A stretch of 64,000 nt of DNA from Cinclus cinclus. Lineage: Eukaryota > Chordata > Aves > Passeriformes > Cinclidae. This document shows, in pieces, positions 38,691 through 51,880 of the stretch. The translations under genes and the position numbers were made by a program. The notes under the pieces were generated by a model. It did no database searches. It saw only the letters and a program-made list of their open reading frames with translations, and was not told the DNA's origin. Within the stretch, counting starts at the first letter, position 1. Each line of letters opens with the position of its first letter. The stretch covers positions 50,662,837 to 50,726,836 of the forward strand of contig NC_085049.1 in NCBI RefSeq assembly GCF_963662255.1, given 5' to 3'.

Positions 38691-41600
38691 TTACTCATAC
38701 GAATTTTATTTAGTGGATCCTATTATGTATTTATAATTGATTCAACCTTGACTACATTTATTTTCTTAGAGGAGGTTTTTGAATGTCGGTAACATTTGCC
38801 TGAAATCTGGAAAGCTTGGATTTTAGCCCAAGAGAGTGACAGAAAGAATCTCTGTGAACACCTCTTAGAAGCAATTGTATTCTTCTAGGAGTTAAAGAAA
38901 AGGTATGTAAGAGAATATTTACCTGATATATGTACCTAGACTGCTAATAAGAATTTTTAAAAGCTGGAATTTTGCACCCTTAAAATCTGCAACAGGAAAA
39001 ACCCCAAACACTTGTATATAAATACAATACACTTTTTATATTAAAAACTGAAAAGTATACTGTAAGTGATTTAACAAATGAGATTATTTTATCACTTTCC
39101 CAAAAATAAACATATAAACCAATCCTTTGTTATTTACAAGCATTATTAAATACAATGGCATCTTCTACAATGGCATCTTAGACTTCAACACTGAGAAGTG
39201 CTAAATGATTTGGTCAGGGAGTTATGTTTGGTTATTAGGGAATTAGATGACACAAAAGTCCTTACAGGATTAAGACAAGGCAAATTTCTCTGTCTATGGA
39301 GCCATTATATTTTGATGTTAATTTCATTTATATGGTAGATCAGGCCTTGAAATTGCATAATTTCAGATTTCAGAATGATTACTTCTCTATGACAGTTCAC
39401 CCTATTCCTTCATTCTTACATGGAAATGAGCTTTAAAATATCCCAAAATTATAATTTTTGCATAATTGATATAATCTCAAAAAGCAATTAAGGTATATTT
39501 AAATAATTTCTGGAATTTAATTTGAATTAAGTTTAATACAGACTAAAAAAATCCCTCAGTCATCTTGGTAGACCAGGAGATTTGTAAGAAGTACAAATTA
39601 TATGTGCTGTTCAGCAAAACAGGTTTAATGTGTTGAACTTTTGCAGTCCACACACATAGAGAGTTTAGAGATGAGTTTATGCCATATTTGGTATTATCAT
39701 GAGGGATTTGTAGGCAGCTCACAAATGATCTGCAATAATTATTTTAGTTTTTCATTAGCTTTCATTGCTCCTGATACCACTTCCAATGATAAACTTCAAC
39801 AAACTCTTCATTAGATCTCCTTGTAAAATGTGATAATTTCCTTTTAGAATTTGACCTTGAAAGAATATTTTAGCTTGATTCAACAAAGCATTTCTCCAGC
39901 TATGTAAAAGAAAATAGTTGCACTGACCTCTTTCTTCACCTGAACACATTAGATGTCAATGGGTTTTTATTTGTTTATAATTATTGGGAACAATTACAAG
40001 TCTATACCATAGTTAAACAGTTTGATGGTATTTATATAGGATATTCTTCATAAATCATCATGCCTCTAAGATAAGCACATTAACAAAATTATTGTATTTT
40101 AGAATACTCAGACTGATACATTTATCAAAACAATGTCAGACCATGCTGTTTAATATAAATTATGCATAGATTTTCCACTGTTCAGCTCCCTGCAGTTTAT
40201 CAGATTTTTTTCCAGCTCATTTTCTATTCTCCATCTTTAACATAATCCCTTCATTTTCAATTGTACTATTTAAAAACATGGCAATACTTATGTCAGAAAA
40301 TACACAATTAACTTAATGCATATATACACATTTCCTCAAAAATAACTTTTTTTCACTTGGTGTTAGTCATATTATCCCAAATAGCTTTTGAAGATATTGA
40401 TTTTTACACAAGCATTTTCCCTGAAGTTAGCTGATTTTAGTATTTGAGCACTATTTATTTTTCTCTTGTAAAAAGTATCTAATTACCATATTACCAAGAT
40501 AATATGATTTTTAAAATTATTATTGGGAATAGCATGTTATTATTACCTTGTACTGCACTAACCAGTAATATACTACAGAGGATTTTGGTGTGTATGTTTC
40601 ATCACCTTGTTTATCACAATAACTTGTGTATTAGAACAATAAAGTAGCAACACTTCTGAGATTCCTTTCAGGTTTTTAATTGTTACTGCTATAGAAACAG
40701 TGCTTTAAGCTGATGCCAATGTATGGTCCTGGAAACATTTATAATAATAAAGCTTCAGCAGAGATGGTAATGGTATAAACAGGTCAAAGGAAATACCAGA
40801 AATGTAGCAGATGCAATTGATTTTATGCCTTGGAGAATATTCCACTTAGGTATTTTAGGTCCTGTCAGTGTAAATCAAAAGGAGGTGATGTTGTCAGTAA
40901 GATATAACACAGTCAAAATAATATGCAGTGACAGCAGTCTCCCCATGCTGATGGAACAGATCGTGGTTTTTGAAATGAAGAAGACATCCATAGCACAGCT
41001 GGTGTATTATAAACCAGGGGAAAATAATCTTTTAAACATCTGAATCATTGTGAGCTGTGATCAAATTTATGCTGGAAGTTCATATGACTGATAAGGCTGT
41101 ATGAACTTTATTTTAAGATGATAGGGCTGTTTAAGTTGAGTTGACTGGTGTGTTTGAACTTGATCTATGTTTTATTCCTACCCTAAATGTTTGTAGCCTT
41201 CATTAGTTCTCAGGCTTGTAAATCTGGAAGCTGAGCAGTTTTTGAGAAACTGGAATAAACACCCATCAAAGGCAGGCATGCAAGTCTTGATTTAGAAGAC
41301 AGTGCTCAGGGTTCTTGTGATGGTTAAGTACGGCGTGGCCCTGAAGAAAACCTTTACTTGTATTTATGTATTCAGATCTGCAAAGAGTTATTTTACCAGT
41401 TTTGGAATGAATATTTTAAACACTTGAGTGAAATATTACATGCTTAAAAAGCTTTTTCACTCTTCCTTATAAATAACTTTTATTATTGTATTCTAAAGAG
41501 TTCTGTGCTAAGACTTGGAGCTAAGTTTGCCTTTTGTAATATGGAAATTCTCACAGTGCCTCTGAAAATTCCCTTAAGAATAGAAGATTAGCCTTACAAG

Positions 41601-42856
41601 TTTATATAATGATGAGAGTAATAGAAAATTATTAAGCTATTCTATAACTAAAGTATATTTAATGTGCATTGGTATAATAATTTCCTTGAAATTACATATT
41701 ATATGGACATTTATATCAAAAGGTATTTTCATTGAAAAAAACCATTTTTTAAAAAATGTAATATTTCAAATAAGGCTGACATATAATCTGCTGGAAAATA
41801 GAATGATTTTTAACCATATAAATTAATACTGGATAATTTGAAAATGAAGAGGTCGAATTCTATTTTTTTTTTTTTTAATTAACAAGCTGTGTCAAGGAAC
41901 AGACCACATTCTGAAACTGTGTAGTTAAATCAAATCTCTTTTGGTTGTTACCTAACTGAAAACTAGGAGGTTAGTGAAAAAATCCACTTGTGGCCACATA
42001 TCAGTGGAGATGGATGGGCAATTGTCTTTGCCACCCAGTGGAAGATGCCATAGTTCCACAGGTTTTAAGTGGGCTGTGTACTTTTAAATAGCTGACATGA
42101 TAGTAATGTATGGATCAGCAATTAATAGACACTTTTTAAAACTCATCTACAGTGACTGATTGAGTACCTTTAGGTAATCATGGTGCTTTCAAAAGATTGT
42201 GCTGAATGGATTGCAAAAAAGCAGAAAATGCCAAAAATTATTTTTAGAAATTATAAGAGGAATGTGCACTTGCTGATTTGGCAGGATTCTTCCATGGAAG
42301 AAGAAACAAAAAGAGGTGTCAGGTTGTGGATAGCTTTCCCATCTGAGCTTGCGTATTTTGTGAATTTGGCCAGATTCTGATATGAATTATGCTGCAATAA
42401 TCTACTGTCTGTCAAACACCTTTATATACTCTATCACTTAATTAATTTCCCATTAACAGAGTGTAGAATACTTGCAGCAATTATTGCAGCACACACTAAA
42501 CTTTGATTTACAGATTTTTTCAGGATTTCATCCCTTGTTTTTTTTTCCATAAATTTGCTTACACTGTGTGCAGAGTGCTGAAGGACTGTCTCCAGAATAT
42601 TTGGTACTAGGAATAGAATTCATGAAGATTCACATGATTTGCACAGGGAAATTTTTTAATAGGTTCTCTGTAGTCATTTAATTTCAATATGAAAACTATC
42701 CTTGCTCAAAAAAGTAACTGTGATTTTATTATTGAATCATGAGATTGAGCTCCAAAGATTTACAAGTCTCTCAGCTAACTCATGTACAAATGATCCTTTA
42801 TAACTTTATTTTATGCAATTCCCAGGTATATTCTCATCATGAAATTATTCATCAGG
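38691..42856. other. Unique AT-rich non-coding stretch
   Basis: No gene or nameable repeat. It contains a perfect 14-base tandem duplication, TACAATGGCATCTT, at 39151-39164 and 39166-39179, and a T run at 41863-41876. A minus-strand frame at 39755-39949 and plus-strand frames at 40825-41043 and 42180-42380 are short and unremarkable. Confidence 0.55.
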
Positions 42857-43150
42857 TTTCATGGCGAAGTCATAAGATCAGGATTTAATTTACATGGTGT
42901 CTCTTCAGGTTCCTCGGGCATTTCCAAAGTAACCATATGCAGCAATGTCATACTATGTAACAAATTCAGCACAGTGGTGGTTTTTCCTATCCCTCCTAGG
43001 TGTGACCTCAGTTCGGTAGCCAGCCGAGTTCCCTCTGGTACTGCATGTTTTTCATTAAAGGACAGGTGACACATATTAATTTCTTGCTTAACTGTGACAC
43101 TGGCCGTAAAGGGCTGCAACAATCGATTTATCCATTCTGCTGAACTCAGA
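42857..43150 (-). other. Isolated open frame, possible exon, retrocopy or decayed coding fragment
   Basis: The minus strand is open for about 97 codons and ends in TGA at about 42857. Upstream it can be followed in frame to about 43150 (residues such as LSSAEWINRLLQPF) and it ends in CKLNPDLMTSP. The internal stretch LRSHLGGIGKTTTVLN is glycine and threonine rich but is not a true P-loop. The interval 42841-43140 has six CpG, whereas the preceding 300 bases have none, which suggests an origin different from its neighbours or selection on it. A possible acceptor (CTGAGTTCAG) lies near 43143. No start codon, domain or homologue is recognised. It could be a terminal exon, a fragment of a retroelement or retrocopy, or a chance open frame. 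Confidence 0.25.
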
Positions 43151-43858
43151 TAATAAGATACTCAGGTCTTCCTGCTGCTGCCAGTCATTTCTGTCTGGTA
43201 ACTTTCTGGACACATTGCTCTCTCCACAAAGATGTCTTTATTGCTCATGTTTTAAGATTTAAATCTAATTTTTTTTTCTGATGTACTCAAAATTCCAGGT
43301 TATGAAAGCAGTGTTTTACAATAGAGAACTTTTTATTTCATATGAATCAGGCTATTAGCCTTTCGTGATAACAAAAGTCAAACCAAAAGTAACCATGCTC
43401 TTCCTAAATATTAAAATTATGCTTTTATTCAAGGTTTGAAACCCTCATAGTTATCATTGACTTACCATGGACTCATTTTTTTCCCACTCTATCATTGTTA
43501 AAACCTATCATGCTAGATAAGGATGTATCTAATTTTATGATATACAGTAGTTGAGAACTGTGTTTTAGGTGGAAAATCTGTCAATTGTTCTCACACATCT
43601 TCCAAGGAAACAGAGGACATGAACTGGATTTTCTTTTGATGACATCACACCAGAAGATGTGTTCCAGGTGTACACTGTTTTAGCAGCTAATTTTCTTCAG
43701 TTATAGGACCAGCCTCAGTCTCACAGAATAAAATCCCTGAATATTTACAAACCTTAATATTGAATATTTCAATGTACAGATCTCTTCTTCACAAGCTGTT
43801 TCTTTTAATGTTCTAATTAATTATTATTTCTGATTTCCTGATCCTTCAGGGGATGACT
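43151..43858. other. Unique non-coding stretch
   Basis: AT-rich sequence without a recognised gene. It ends in an acceptor-like TTTCCTGATCCTTCAG that runs into the GGAT microsatellite. Confidence 0.5.
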
Positions 43859-43913
43859 GGATGGATGGAGGGATGGATGGATGGATGGATGGATGGATGG
43901 ATGGATGGATGGA
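43859..43913. repeat. (GGAT)n microsatellite
   Basis: About thirteen GGAT units (also readable as ATGG) are interrupted once by GAGG near 43868-43871. A preceding GGATGACTGG is probably a degraded unit. Uniform units over about 40 bases suggest a length-variable locus. Confidence 0.95.
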
Positions 43914-46900
43914 TAGTACTCTGCTTTTAGAAATAAAATATCAGCTTGAGTCTTGACAAAAAAGTCCTACACTATTATCTCTTAGTAATTAACACAAGTT
44001 TGGGAGCTGATACTCCTATAAAATCAATGGGAGTTCATTTCCCTTACAATAATAATAATATAAATACAATAATAAAATTTGCCATTTTTTATGTTTAAAT
44101 AGAAGCTCGTATTTTCCAGTCTCATAAATCTCATAATCTGGGAATTAATCACGACTTTTTAATGTACCTTGGTAAAGATTTCAGTTAAAGTCTCTGTTTT
44201 TTGAAGGGTGTGGCACTGTAGCTTATTAAATCCATTTGAATTCAAAACATTCAAAGGTGGCTGTGAGCCTTTTGGACAGGTTTTGATCTTAAAATCACTA
44301 TTTAGTGATTCAACTTCCTTACAGAAGTTATAGCCAGCCTGGTTATATGCCAGAGCTGGTGGGATCCAGGGCATTGAGTGAAAAGGTATGAGCTGGTATC
44401 ATGTTCAGTCGTGCTGTGTTGCATGTTTGTACAACTGGCTCAGTCAACTTGAGGGTTACTTGCTGTGTGTTGATACAGCAGTGAAATACTGCCTCCTGAA
44501 AAACATTAGTGTCCTTGTTCTTCTTAAAAGCAAGGATCATTGATAAAAGATTAAAAGATATTAAGCTAATAGCTCTTATGTTATTACTGTTTGCAAAGAA
44601 GGACATATAATTACATAAGATATATTCCAGATTCTTATACATAATTGATCTAACTACATGGACATATTTTTGAATTATGTTTTGAAATTAAAATTATGTG
44701 TAATACTACTAATGTATCAGAATTAGAGCAGGAAGAAAAGTATGTTGTTCATCAGATATGAAAAATATCAATGTAAGCTCGTAAAAAAAACCTCATTATG
44801 ATTCATTATGAATAATGTAATTAATTATGAATAATATACAATACTATTTATAATACTTCATTATCAATAGTAATGCAACTGTTTTTCATTAACTAAAAAG
44901 TGTGCAGAAAAAGAACTGCATATTGCATTTCAATCTTGATAGACTGAAAAATCTGGAAGAGAATGTACATCTGTACATATCTATAAAAGGTACACATTTT
45001 AATGTATCAAGGTATGCAAAATATCTGCTGGTTGTAGCACTTCCCTTCTTTTGGCTCTGTGTTTTCCAATGTGTAATATGTCCAAATTGAGGTGAATTTG
45101 ATCATCTGAATTACAGTAAATTTTATTATTTTCTTCTTATAGGCCAAACAAAATTTTATGGCAAAGGCATTTAACACAGATTTTTATATACTTTCATAAT
45201 AATATTCTTTTAAGACCTTTTAAAATTAATAGTGTATTTTTTTCCTCAGATAAGAAATAAAGCATTTTTGACTTACTTAAGGTTAAATTATATAAACAAC
45301 AAAATATTACAGACATGAATGAAATACCCAAATGTTGTAAGATTATTTAAATTTCAAAATTTAATATAAAAGAGTTATTATTGATACTAAATTTCCCTAA
45401 ATATTGGTAAAAGCATGAAGTAAATTCTCAGTGTCAAGAGCCATGGTTTCTTGGATCGCTATTATACCATCACCTATCCATCCAAATACTTCTAAAAGAT
45501 TCAAGACTGACAGAAATGAAGTGTCTTCCATACGCAAAGTTCTGCTCCTTTGTCCTACATATTTAATCTTTTTGTAGATATGAAATATCTTCATGAAAAT
45601 ATCACATACGGGATTTTGAAAGATTGCTATTTATTTTAGCTCTCTTTCATGAGTTTTTTGAGCAGCTGGAGTTGCAAGACTTGCAACAAGACACTGAAAA
45701 CCAACTCAGATAACACTGTCCACTTGGATATTCTAAGTGGTATGCACTTACAGATTCTTGCTCCTGTAAGTTTGTTCTCATCCAAATGCTAGACCTAACA
45801 GAGCTGAAGCATTACCGTGTTATCAGTTTTCCCAACCAAACAAATTGGGATGTTTATCAGCAGTTGAATCTACCTAGCTTCACATTATCTATCTGTGTAT
45901 TCAAATTGAATCTATTTAGCTCCACATCAAAGATTGTCATTCCATAAGAAATATAAAAGCTGCTGGTTCTGATAAGATTCAATAAAAAATAGCTCTGCAA
46001 GGCTGAACTCTTTAAAGTATAAGTGCTTCTGGAAAGGATAATTCCTGGCATCTTTTCAATCACTAAGAGAATTAAAGATCCATGTAAGAGCCTTGAGAAG
46101 GAAGTTAAAATATTGTATTACATGCTGAAATTTTGAATTGTTTATTGTGAAGTACTATCTTTCGCTGGAAAGTTAAAGAGCAGTTTGTTTATCTCTCAGA
46201 ACAAATCTTCACTCATGCAATCACTGTTTATAAAGATTGTAAGAGACCTGGGTAAAGAATTTCTGATACACTCTTAAAGTGCCAAGGAATAGCTTTGTTG
46301 TAAAACATTGCAAGCAGACATCTAAATCTATGACATCATGAAAAGCAACTTAGAATGCCTTAAAACATTCAGTCATGTTACTTATTTTTCCATCTTTTCA
46401 TAGTCATTAACAGAAGTAATAACATCAGAATTAGGCATGCCGTGGGATGTATGGAAGAATGATAAACTCATGTCTTCTACATGGCTGCTAACTGTTGGGA
46501 ATTCCTTTTGTCTCTGCCATTACTGTTTCATGTCCAAGTTAATAAGGCACCATAAGTTAATGTGAAACTGGGTTTCGTACTCTTAACATGTGAAGATGTA
46601 GAACTGCAATTACCAGAAATTTTGAAACAATCCAAGCATGATAATATCAATAGCTATGAACTTCAGGGAGCTAAGGGAAGTTTGTTTCAGTCCTGAACCT
46701 TATTCTGAAGCTCTAGTGGGTGTTACCATTCACTAAGAAAAAGAAAAAGAAATTAATAAAGTCATGATTGATTGGAAAAGCATTCCAGTCTTGGGAAGAA
46801 ACAAAGAAGACAAGTTGACAATACTACATATTCATGAGTGCTGTCTGATATAAAGCAATAAAGAATCTATTTGTCTAGAGAAATACAAGACAAAAAAGTG

Positions 46901-47769
46901 AGATCTGTATCTAAGAATTTCTTAAGAATAGGTTTGCTCTGATGAAGGTTTGCCTTTTGCTTTGATGGTTTACCTTGTATATTTGACTAAGAGAGATTTC
47001 GAATATGAAAAATAAAATAAGCTATTAGTCATTCCTCTGTTCAATTTCAAGCATAATTGTAGAACAAATTCCTGGAGAAGTTTTGAGTAGCTGAATGATG
47101 CTTGGAAAAGGAAAAATTTGCATATATAAGGATTGGATCTGTTTTCCGAAGTTTTGGCAGTAAACATGTAAAGGTAAATATGCTATGGACATATTGTCTG
47201 CAATGGAAGCATTTATGAAACAGATTAAACAAGAAGGGAGTTCCATTAAAATATGTGGATTTACCACTCTTTCCGGGAATGTGAATAGAACTCCAGATGC
47301 ACCTTTATTATATTTCCTTAATAAAACTGCTACTTGTATTTCTCATTCTTATAATTAAAAAGCATGTATCTATAGAAAATACCAGCAGCAAAATAGATTA
47401 TTCAATTTACTTGTTGCTGTTGCATTCTGGCTAAGTTGCTCTAGAACCAAGTTGCTGCTTGTCCCTGTTTTGTATTTTGTGTAAAGCTGACAGAAATCTT
47501 TTAAGTGAGTTAAAGTGAGTTATTCTAAACTTTCTTTTCTTAGATGAGATTCTGAGTTTCTTTTTACTTTGCTCTACTTAATTAAACAAAGAGAAATTTC
47601 TTATTCTGTTTGCCTGCTAAGGTTGAATTTCTGAAAAAAAAATAAGAGTGTGAGCTAATATTTATAGTTCAGGATAAGTGGAAAGAAAAGTAAAGAACAA
47701 AACTTAGCATCAGATGCAGTGTAATTGCAATGAGCAATCAAATGTCAGCTTGTTTTCTTAGGCCATAAA
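43914..47769. other. Unique AT-rich non-coding stretch
   Basis: No gene is recognised. AAT runs occur near 44049-44060. Repeated ATTATGAATAAT motifs lie at about 44800-44835. Minus-strand frames at 44343-44642 (99 codons) and around 47000-47267 overlap in several phases and lack recognisable features. Confidence 0.55.
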
Positions 47770-48085
47770 GCCCAAGCAAAATTACAGTTCAGTGCGTTCC
47801 CAGGAGTCCTATCACTGGATACCAGGGAGAAGAGACCAACACCTTGTTCTGCACTTCCCCTCTTTGGGAAGTTGGTGAGAGCCATGAGGTCATGCCTCCT
47901 CTTCTCCAAATTAGACAAACCCGAAGTGCTCAGCTCCTCACAGGACATTCATTTCAGCCCTTTCATCAGCTGCTCTTCATGCCTTCTTCTGGATGCACTG
48001 AAGGACCTCCACATTCTCAAACTGTGGTCCCAGAACTGCACACAGGGCTCAAGGTGAGGCTGCACCATCAAGTACAGAAGGAAAA
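47770..48085 (-). mobile_element. CR1 LINE fragment, minus strand
   Basis: Read on the minus strand, the order is CAGTTTGAGAATGTGGAGG, CACTGAAGGACCT-equivalent, the end of the reverse transcriptase region, then GGTGTTGGTCTCTTCTCCC and CCAGTGATAGGACT. This order matches the CR1 region from the C-terminal end of ORF2 (compare CVQFWxPQYK) into the 3' untranslated region. The frame is broken. The 3' octamer tail is missing and the last 40 bases are poorly conserved. It is an old, truncated and internally decayed copy. Confidence 0.85.
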
Positions 48086-48119
48086 AGAGGAAGAAAGGAA
48101 TAAAGAAAGACAGATACAG
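48078..48119 (+). repeat. Purine tract beside the CR1 fragment
   Basis: A run dominated by AGAAGGAAAAAGAGG-type units lies directly at the 5' edge (in element orientation) of the minus-strand CR1 copy. It could be simple sequence at the insertion boundary. Confidence 0.6.
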
Positions 48120-50565
48120 CTGGAGTAGGACTGGAAAATAGCTGTCCAAGGAAATTGTGGGAAACTTTGTTGTCAGAAGTTCTAAACTAAGAGGGTAGAG
48201 TCCCTTGTGTAAGGCTCACGCTTTATTTAAGGCTGGAGTTAGGATGAGGGAAAAGAAAGGCTGGAACAGTGGATGGAATGAGGCTGCAAAAGCTCTGTCA
48301 AAAGAAAGAATAGATGGAGAGAATTTTGCTATCAGCAAAAAGCTGTGAGGGCTTTCATAAAGCTTGTCCTTCAATCATGGTTTGAATTGAATTAATAATT
48401 TCTCATATATATCCTGTCATTGCCCTCTAAGGAAAAAATCATTTAAATAGTCCTGCATTTGCCTAGGGTTACTGTTGCTTCAATTAGGTCAGTGACTAAC
48501 ATTCAAATGAAAATATGCCAGTCTTTCTTTTCAAAAATAAGCAGAAATATGCCCTAATTTCCCATGTTTCAAAAAGGGTCCAAGATATAATACTTTACTT
48601 AATATGGGTTTTCTTGCGAGTTTGTTTCCTGGAAGGTAATATGTCTTCTGGTGAAGTAAAAAACCCATGGCTTGCTTACTTGGTAAGGAGTTCTGAAGTG
48701 ACAAATGGAGTATACCAGATTTGTAGGCAAATTCTCATTAGCTGCTTTTGTACTACTGGTTCATCCCAAGCATGTTAGCTTGCAACTGTTATTGAAAGTA
48801 AGTGCTAATAAATGCTACTTCTGTAGACTAAATTCATATATTGTAATATTATCTACATAAAGACTAAGCAAATTGAACAAAGACATGACTGGCACCAGAG
48901 GGACAGGAGATTACTACGGGATGTTTAGGTGACAGGTTGAAAGCAGAGAAAATGATGACTCAAGCAAGACTTGTGTGAAATTGGAAGGGATTATAATAGA
49001 ATTCTGTGGCCACATACAAGCAGCTGCTGGTTGTAGCCATATCTGTCTGAATCTGTGACTTCATCATCATAATATGTTCTATACACTTATTAAATACTAT
49101 CTTTGACTATTGTGTGGGTGGCCTCAGCATCTCTAACTGGTACTGGGGACAAGCAAAAGCAAGGTTGGGACATCCGCAGGACTGGGGCAGAAGAAATCCT
49201 ACAGGTTCTGTGGTCAACCAAATTCAACCACCTTAAGTAAGTTGAACTATATTATGTTCTTCATGTACAATGTTATAAGTCAGCAATAAAGTGTGCTCAC
49301 TGTTTTTCAGTGTTGATAATCATCTATGTGATGTTGCAAATTTTTATCTTAATGTTTTCACTTGAGTCTCTGAATTGCAAGGGAAAAGCACTGAAGGCAT
49401 GCATCTTTGTGATGGCTCTCAGGTAACTCACTGTTAATTCTAACATGTGTGGCAAATATTTCACTCTCTTGTGTTTTGATTTGTCTCTTAAAAGATGTGC
49501 CATTAAGGGATATTCCATGCCTTATAGTGGCAGTATGCATATCTAGCTTAAAGCAGATTTTGGAGTATGACAGAATTGAAACAGAAACAGTTTTTGATTC
49601 AGTTTATGCTCTAGAAGATTATTGTAAAAAAATGTTGAGATTTAAAAAATGAGAATAAAACCCCAGACAGGAGCTAGTTTATATATTAATGAAATTTGAG
49701 TTTGCTGTTTTCTTAACTACTACAATGTAAAAGAAACAGTAATTAGGCTAGAAGTATTTGCAGATATCTTTCTAAAACTAAGAAAAATATACTAAATTAA
49801 TGAGGTTAATTTTATATTTTCTGAATTATCGCTTTCATTATAATTCCTGATTTCTTCACCTACCCCCAGATGGAACTCCATAATGGGAGCACTGGGACTA
49901 TAGAACAGTGTAAATCAATGGCTGATATTTGTGAGAGTAATCTGGAATTAGTTACACAGAACTCTTTCATAACTGTAATACACAACTATTTGTATAAAGC
50001 TATTCTTAAAATAAAAGTAATTTCTGTACGGAGTAGGGGCTATATTTTCAGATGAAGGAGTTTTGAAGGAGTGCACTGGATGTTGGCCTCAAAATCCAGG
50101 ATTTCATGTCCACTGTCTTTTCTCACTTGAATCTGGCCATGCCTTGGCCATTTCCTACAAGCAAATTTGATATTGTCTGGTGAAGTATGTAAACATCTTG
50201 CCAGAAGTTTTTAATTTGTTTCTTTGCCTTAATTATTCCTTATTAGAGTAACATGATAATAATTTGGAACAATTTCTTAACATGTCCTTTTTGCAGATGG
50301 GATTTATATCAAGCTATCTTTCCCTCCCCTCGGCTTTATTTTTGTTCATCCATTGCAGGATTTTTGCTGCTGTGTTAAAGCACCACAACCATCCAGAATA
50401 TGTCTCTGCAAAGACACAGTAAGATGCTATGATTTAATCCCAAGTATATCACTAACTTGTACAAGAGCATAATCATGTGTCATCTTGACTTTGTGTGCAT
50501 AGCTCTCTTGAATTTCACGAAACCATGCTTATTTACACCTGCTGCAGAGTGTCCTTAGGCACTAT
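48120..50565. other. Unique non-coding stretch
   Basis: No gene is recognised. The part from about 48900 to 49300 is less AT-rich and has a polyadenylation-like AATAAA at about 49286, but no LTR boundaries, primer-binding site or duplications could be found. A 94-codon plus-strand frame at 47844-48128 is explained by the CR1 copy. Other frames are short. Confidence 0.5.
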
Positions 50566-50760
50566 TTTTTGATATCACCCAGGATGCTGCTGGCCCTCTT
50601 GGCCACCTGGGCACACTGCTGGCACACCCAGGCCCTTTTTCCCCATGTGGCTTTCTAGCCCCTCTTCCCCAGACCTGTAGTACTGCCTTGGGGTCACTGT
50701 GATGCAGCTGTGGGACCTGAGCCTTGGGTGTAGCTGCAGTCTCTTCCCAAATTCTTCCCA
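50566..50760 (-). mobile_element. CR1 LINE ORF2 fragment, minus strand
   Basis: Read on the minus strand, the order is ACTACAGGTCTGGGGAAGAG, a stretch equivalent to GAGGGGCTAGAAAGCC, GGGCCTGGGTGTGCCAGCAG, then GCCCAGGTGGCCAAGAGGGC and CAGCATCCTGGGTG. This is the known order of CR1 ORF2 near its C-terminus (LGVL...SQQCAQVAKKANGILG). It is truncated at both ends, has no 3' untranslated region, and is out of frame in places. The plus strand here is open only because the fragment is GC-rich. Confidence 0.85.
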
Positions 50761-51880
50761 AGAAAGATTTCCAGAGACACTTTTCCTCATCACAGTCTCT
50801 AGTCTATGCAGTAACATACGTCTTTTCATAACTCCACTTTCCTCTGATCTGTGCAAATGCTGTAGGGCAGGACCATTGGCTCTGAAAGAAGTGTCTATTA
50901 TCTGCTACCTATTATATTTGTGTGATAGTGACATTACACTTTATACCTGAGTCTGGTTAATATAGGAAGAACATTTAGTGAAAGAACATAAATCTATGCT
51001 AATTTTCTGTTTCATCTCACTTCTCCCAGACCTGTAAGTTAAAATTGGCTAATAGCTTTCTTCTTAATGAGAGTTTAGTGGAAAAAAAGCTGTTTTACAA
51101 CTGGATTTAGTGTTGTCATAGTTACATGTTACACAGTTGGCAGATGTTATCTTTTTTATCTGTTTAGGGTTTTTTCTTGAATGAATTATAGAAATTAAGA
51201 AACCCAAATCATTAATTGACATGATTTGTTAAGGAGAGTTTAAGGAAAAAAAGAGAAAACTTTTTCAAATCCTAAATATCACTTGAAGCTTGTTTTGCGT
51301 CTTTTGTAATTGCCATTTAATATTATGTTAAATTGCCATTATTAAATGGCATTATATTAAAATGCCAATTATTAAATTACCATTTAATTAGGGCAAAGTT
51401 CAGTGAAAGCACACTATTTAAATTTATTTTCTTCAGAGTTGAAAGACTTTATTCTCACAGTGGTCTGAAGGACTTAGGGAATGCTTGGCATCAACTGCTC
51501 CCAGTAGTACTTGTGGGATGAGAGTAGTGAATGCAGATGTCACAAACTCTTCAAAGGGTAACATTAAAATAATTGCTTTCCAATGCATTTTAATCTTGTG
51601 GAAGCAAAACAGTTGCTATTAACTGATGTAAGAAATACTCACAGTGGGGGCATTTCTGGAAGAACAACTACACAGGCTTAAACTAGTAGTTTTTACAAAT
51701 GTAAACCTGAAATTGAATAATGTTCATGTTCTACTTATTATTATACTAACTTATTACATTGCTCAGAGAAAACCTGGATTATATCTTTATGTTACTTTCT
51801 GAACTGCACAGTTATGCACTCCATCGAACATAATTGCAATCCTTCATTTAAGAGTGAAGAACCTGTGACAACGACCAACC
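50761..51880. other. Unique non-coding stretch between two CR1 copies
   Basis: AT-rich sequence with no recognised gene. It contains the inverted repeat at 51311-51351 and further ATTAAATTACCATTTAATT-type variants up to about 51390. Confidence 0.5.
51311..51351. repeat. 11-bp perfect inverted repeat in an AT-rich array
   Basis: TGCCATTTAAT at 51311-51321 and ATTAAATGGCA at 51341-51351 are exact reverse complements separated by 19 bases. Further partial copies of GCCATTATTAAAT follow to about 51390, giving a cluster of related units in both orientations. Cruciform-prone simple sequence or the relic of a small inverted-repeat element are the alternatives. Confidence 0.7.

Noticed and set aside
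42180..42380. 66-codon plus-strand frame beginning MVLSKDCAEWIAKKQ
   Set aside because: Looks protein-like at first reading but is short, lacks any motif and has no flanking splice or promoter signal.
48900..49310. Possible solitary LTR with an AATAAA near 49286
   Set aside because: No TG...CA boundaries, target-site duplication or primer-binding site could be found, and AATAAA is frequent in AT-rich DNA.
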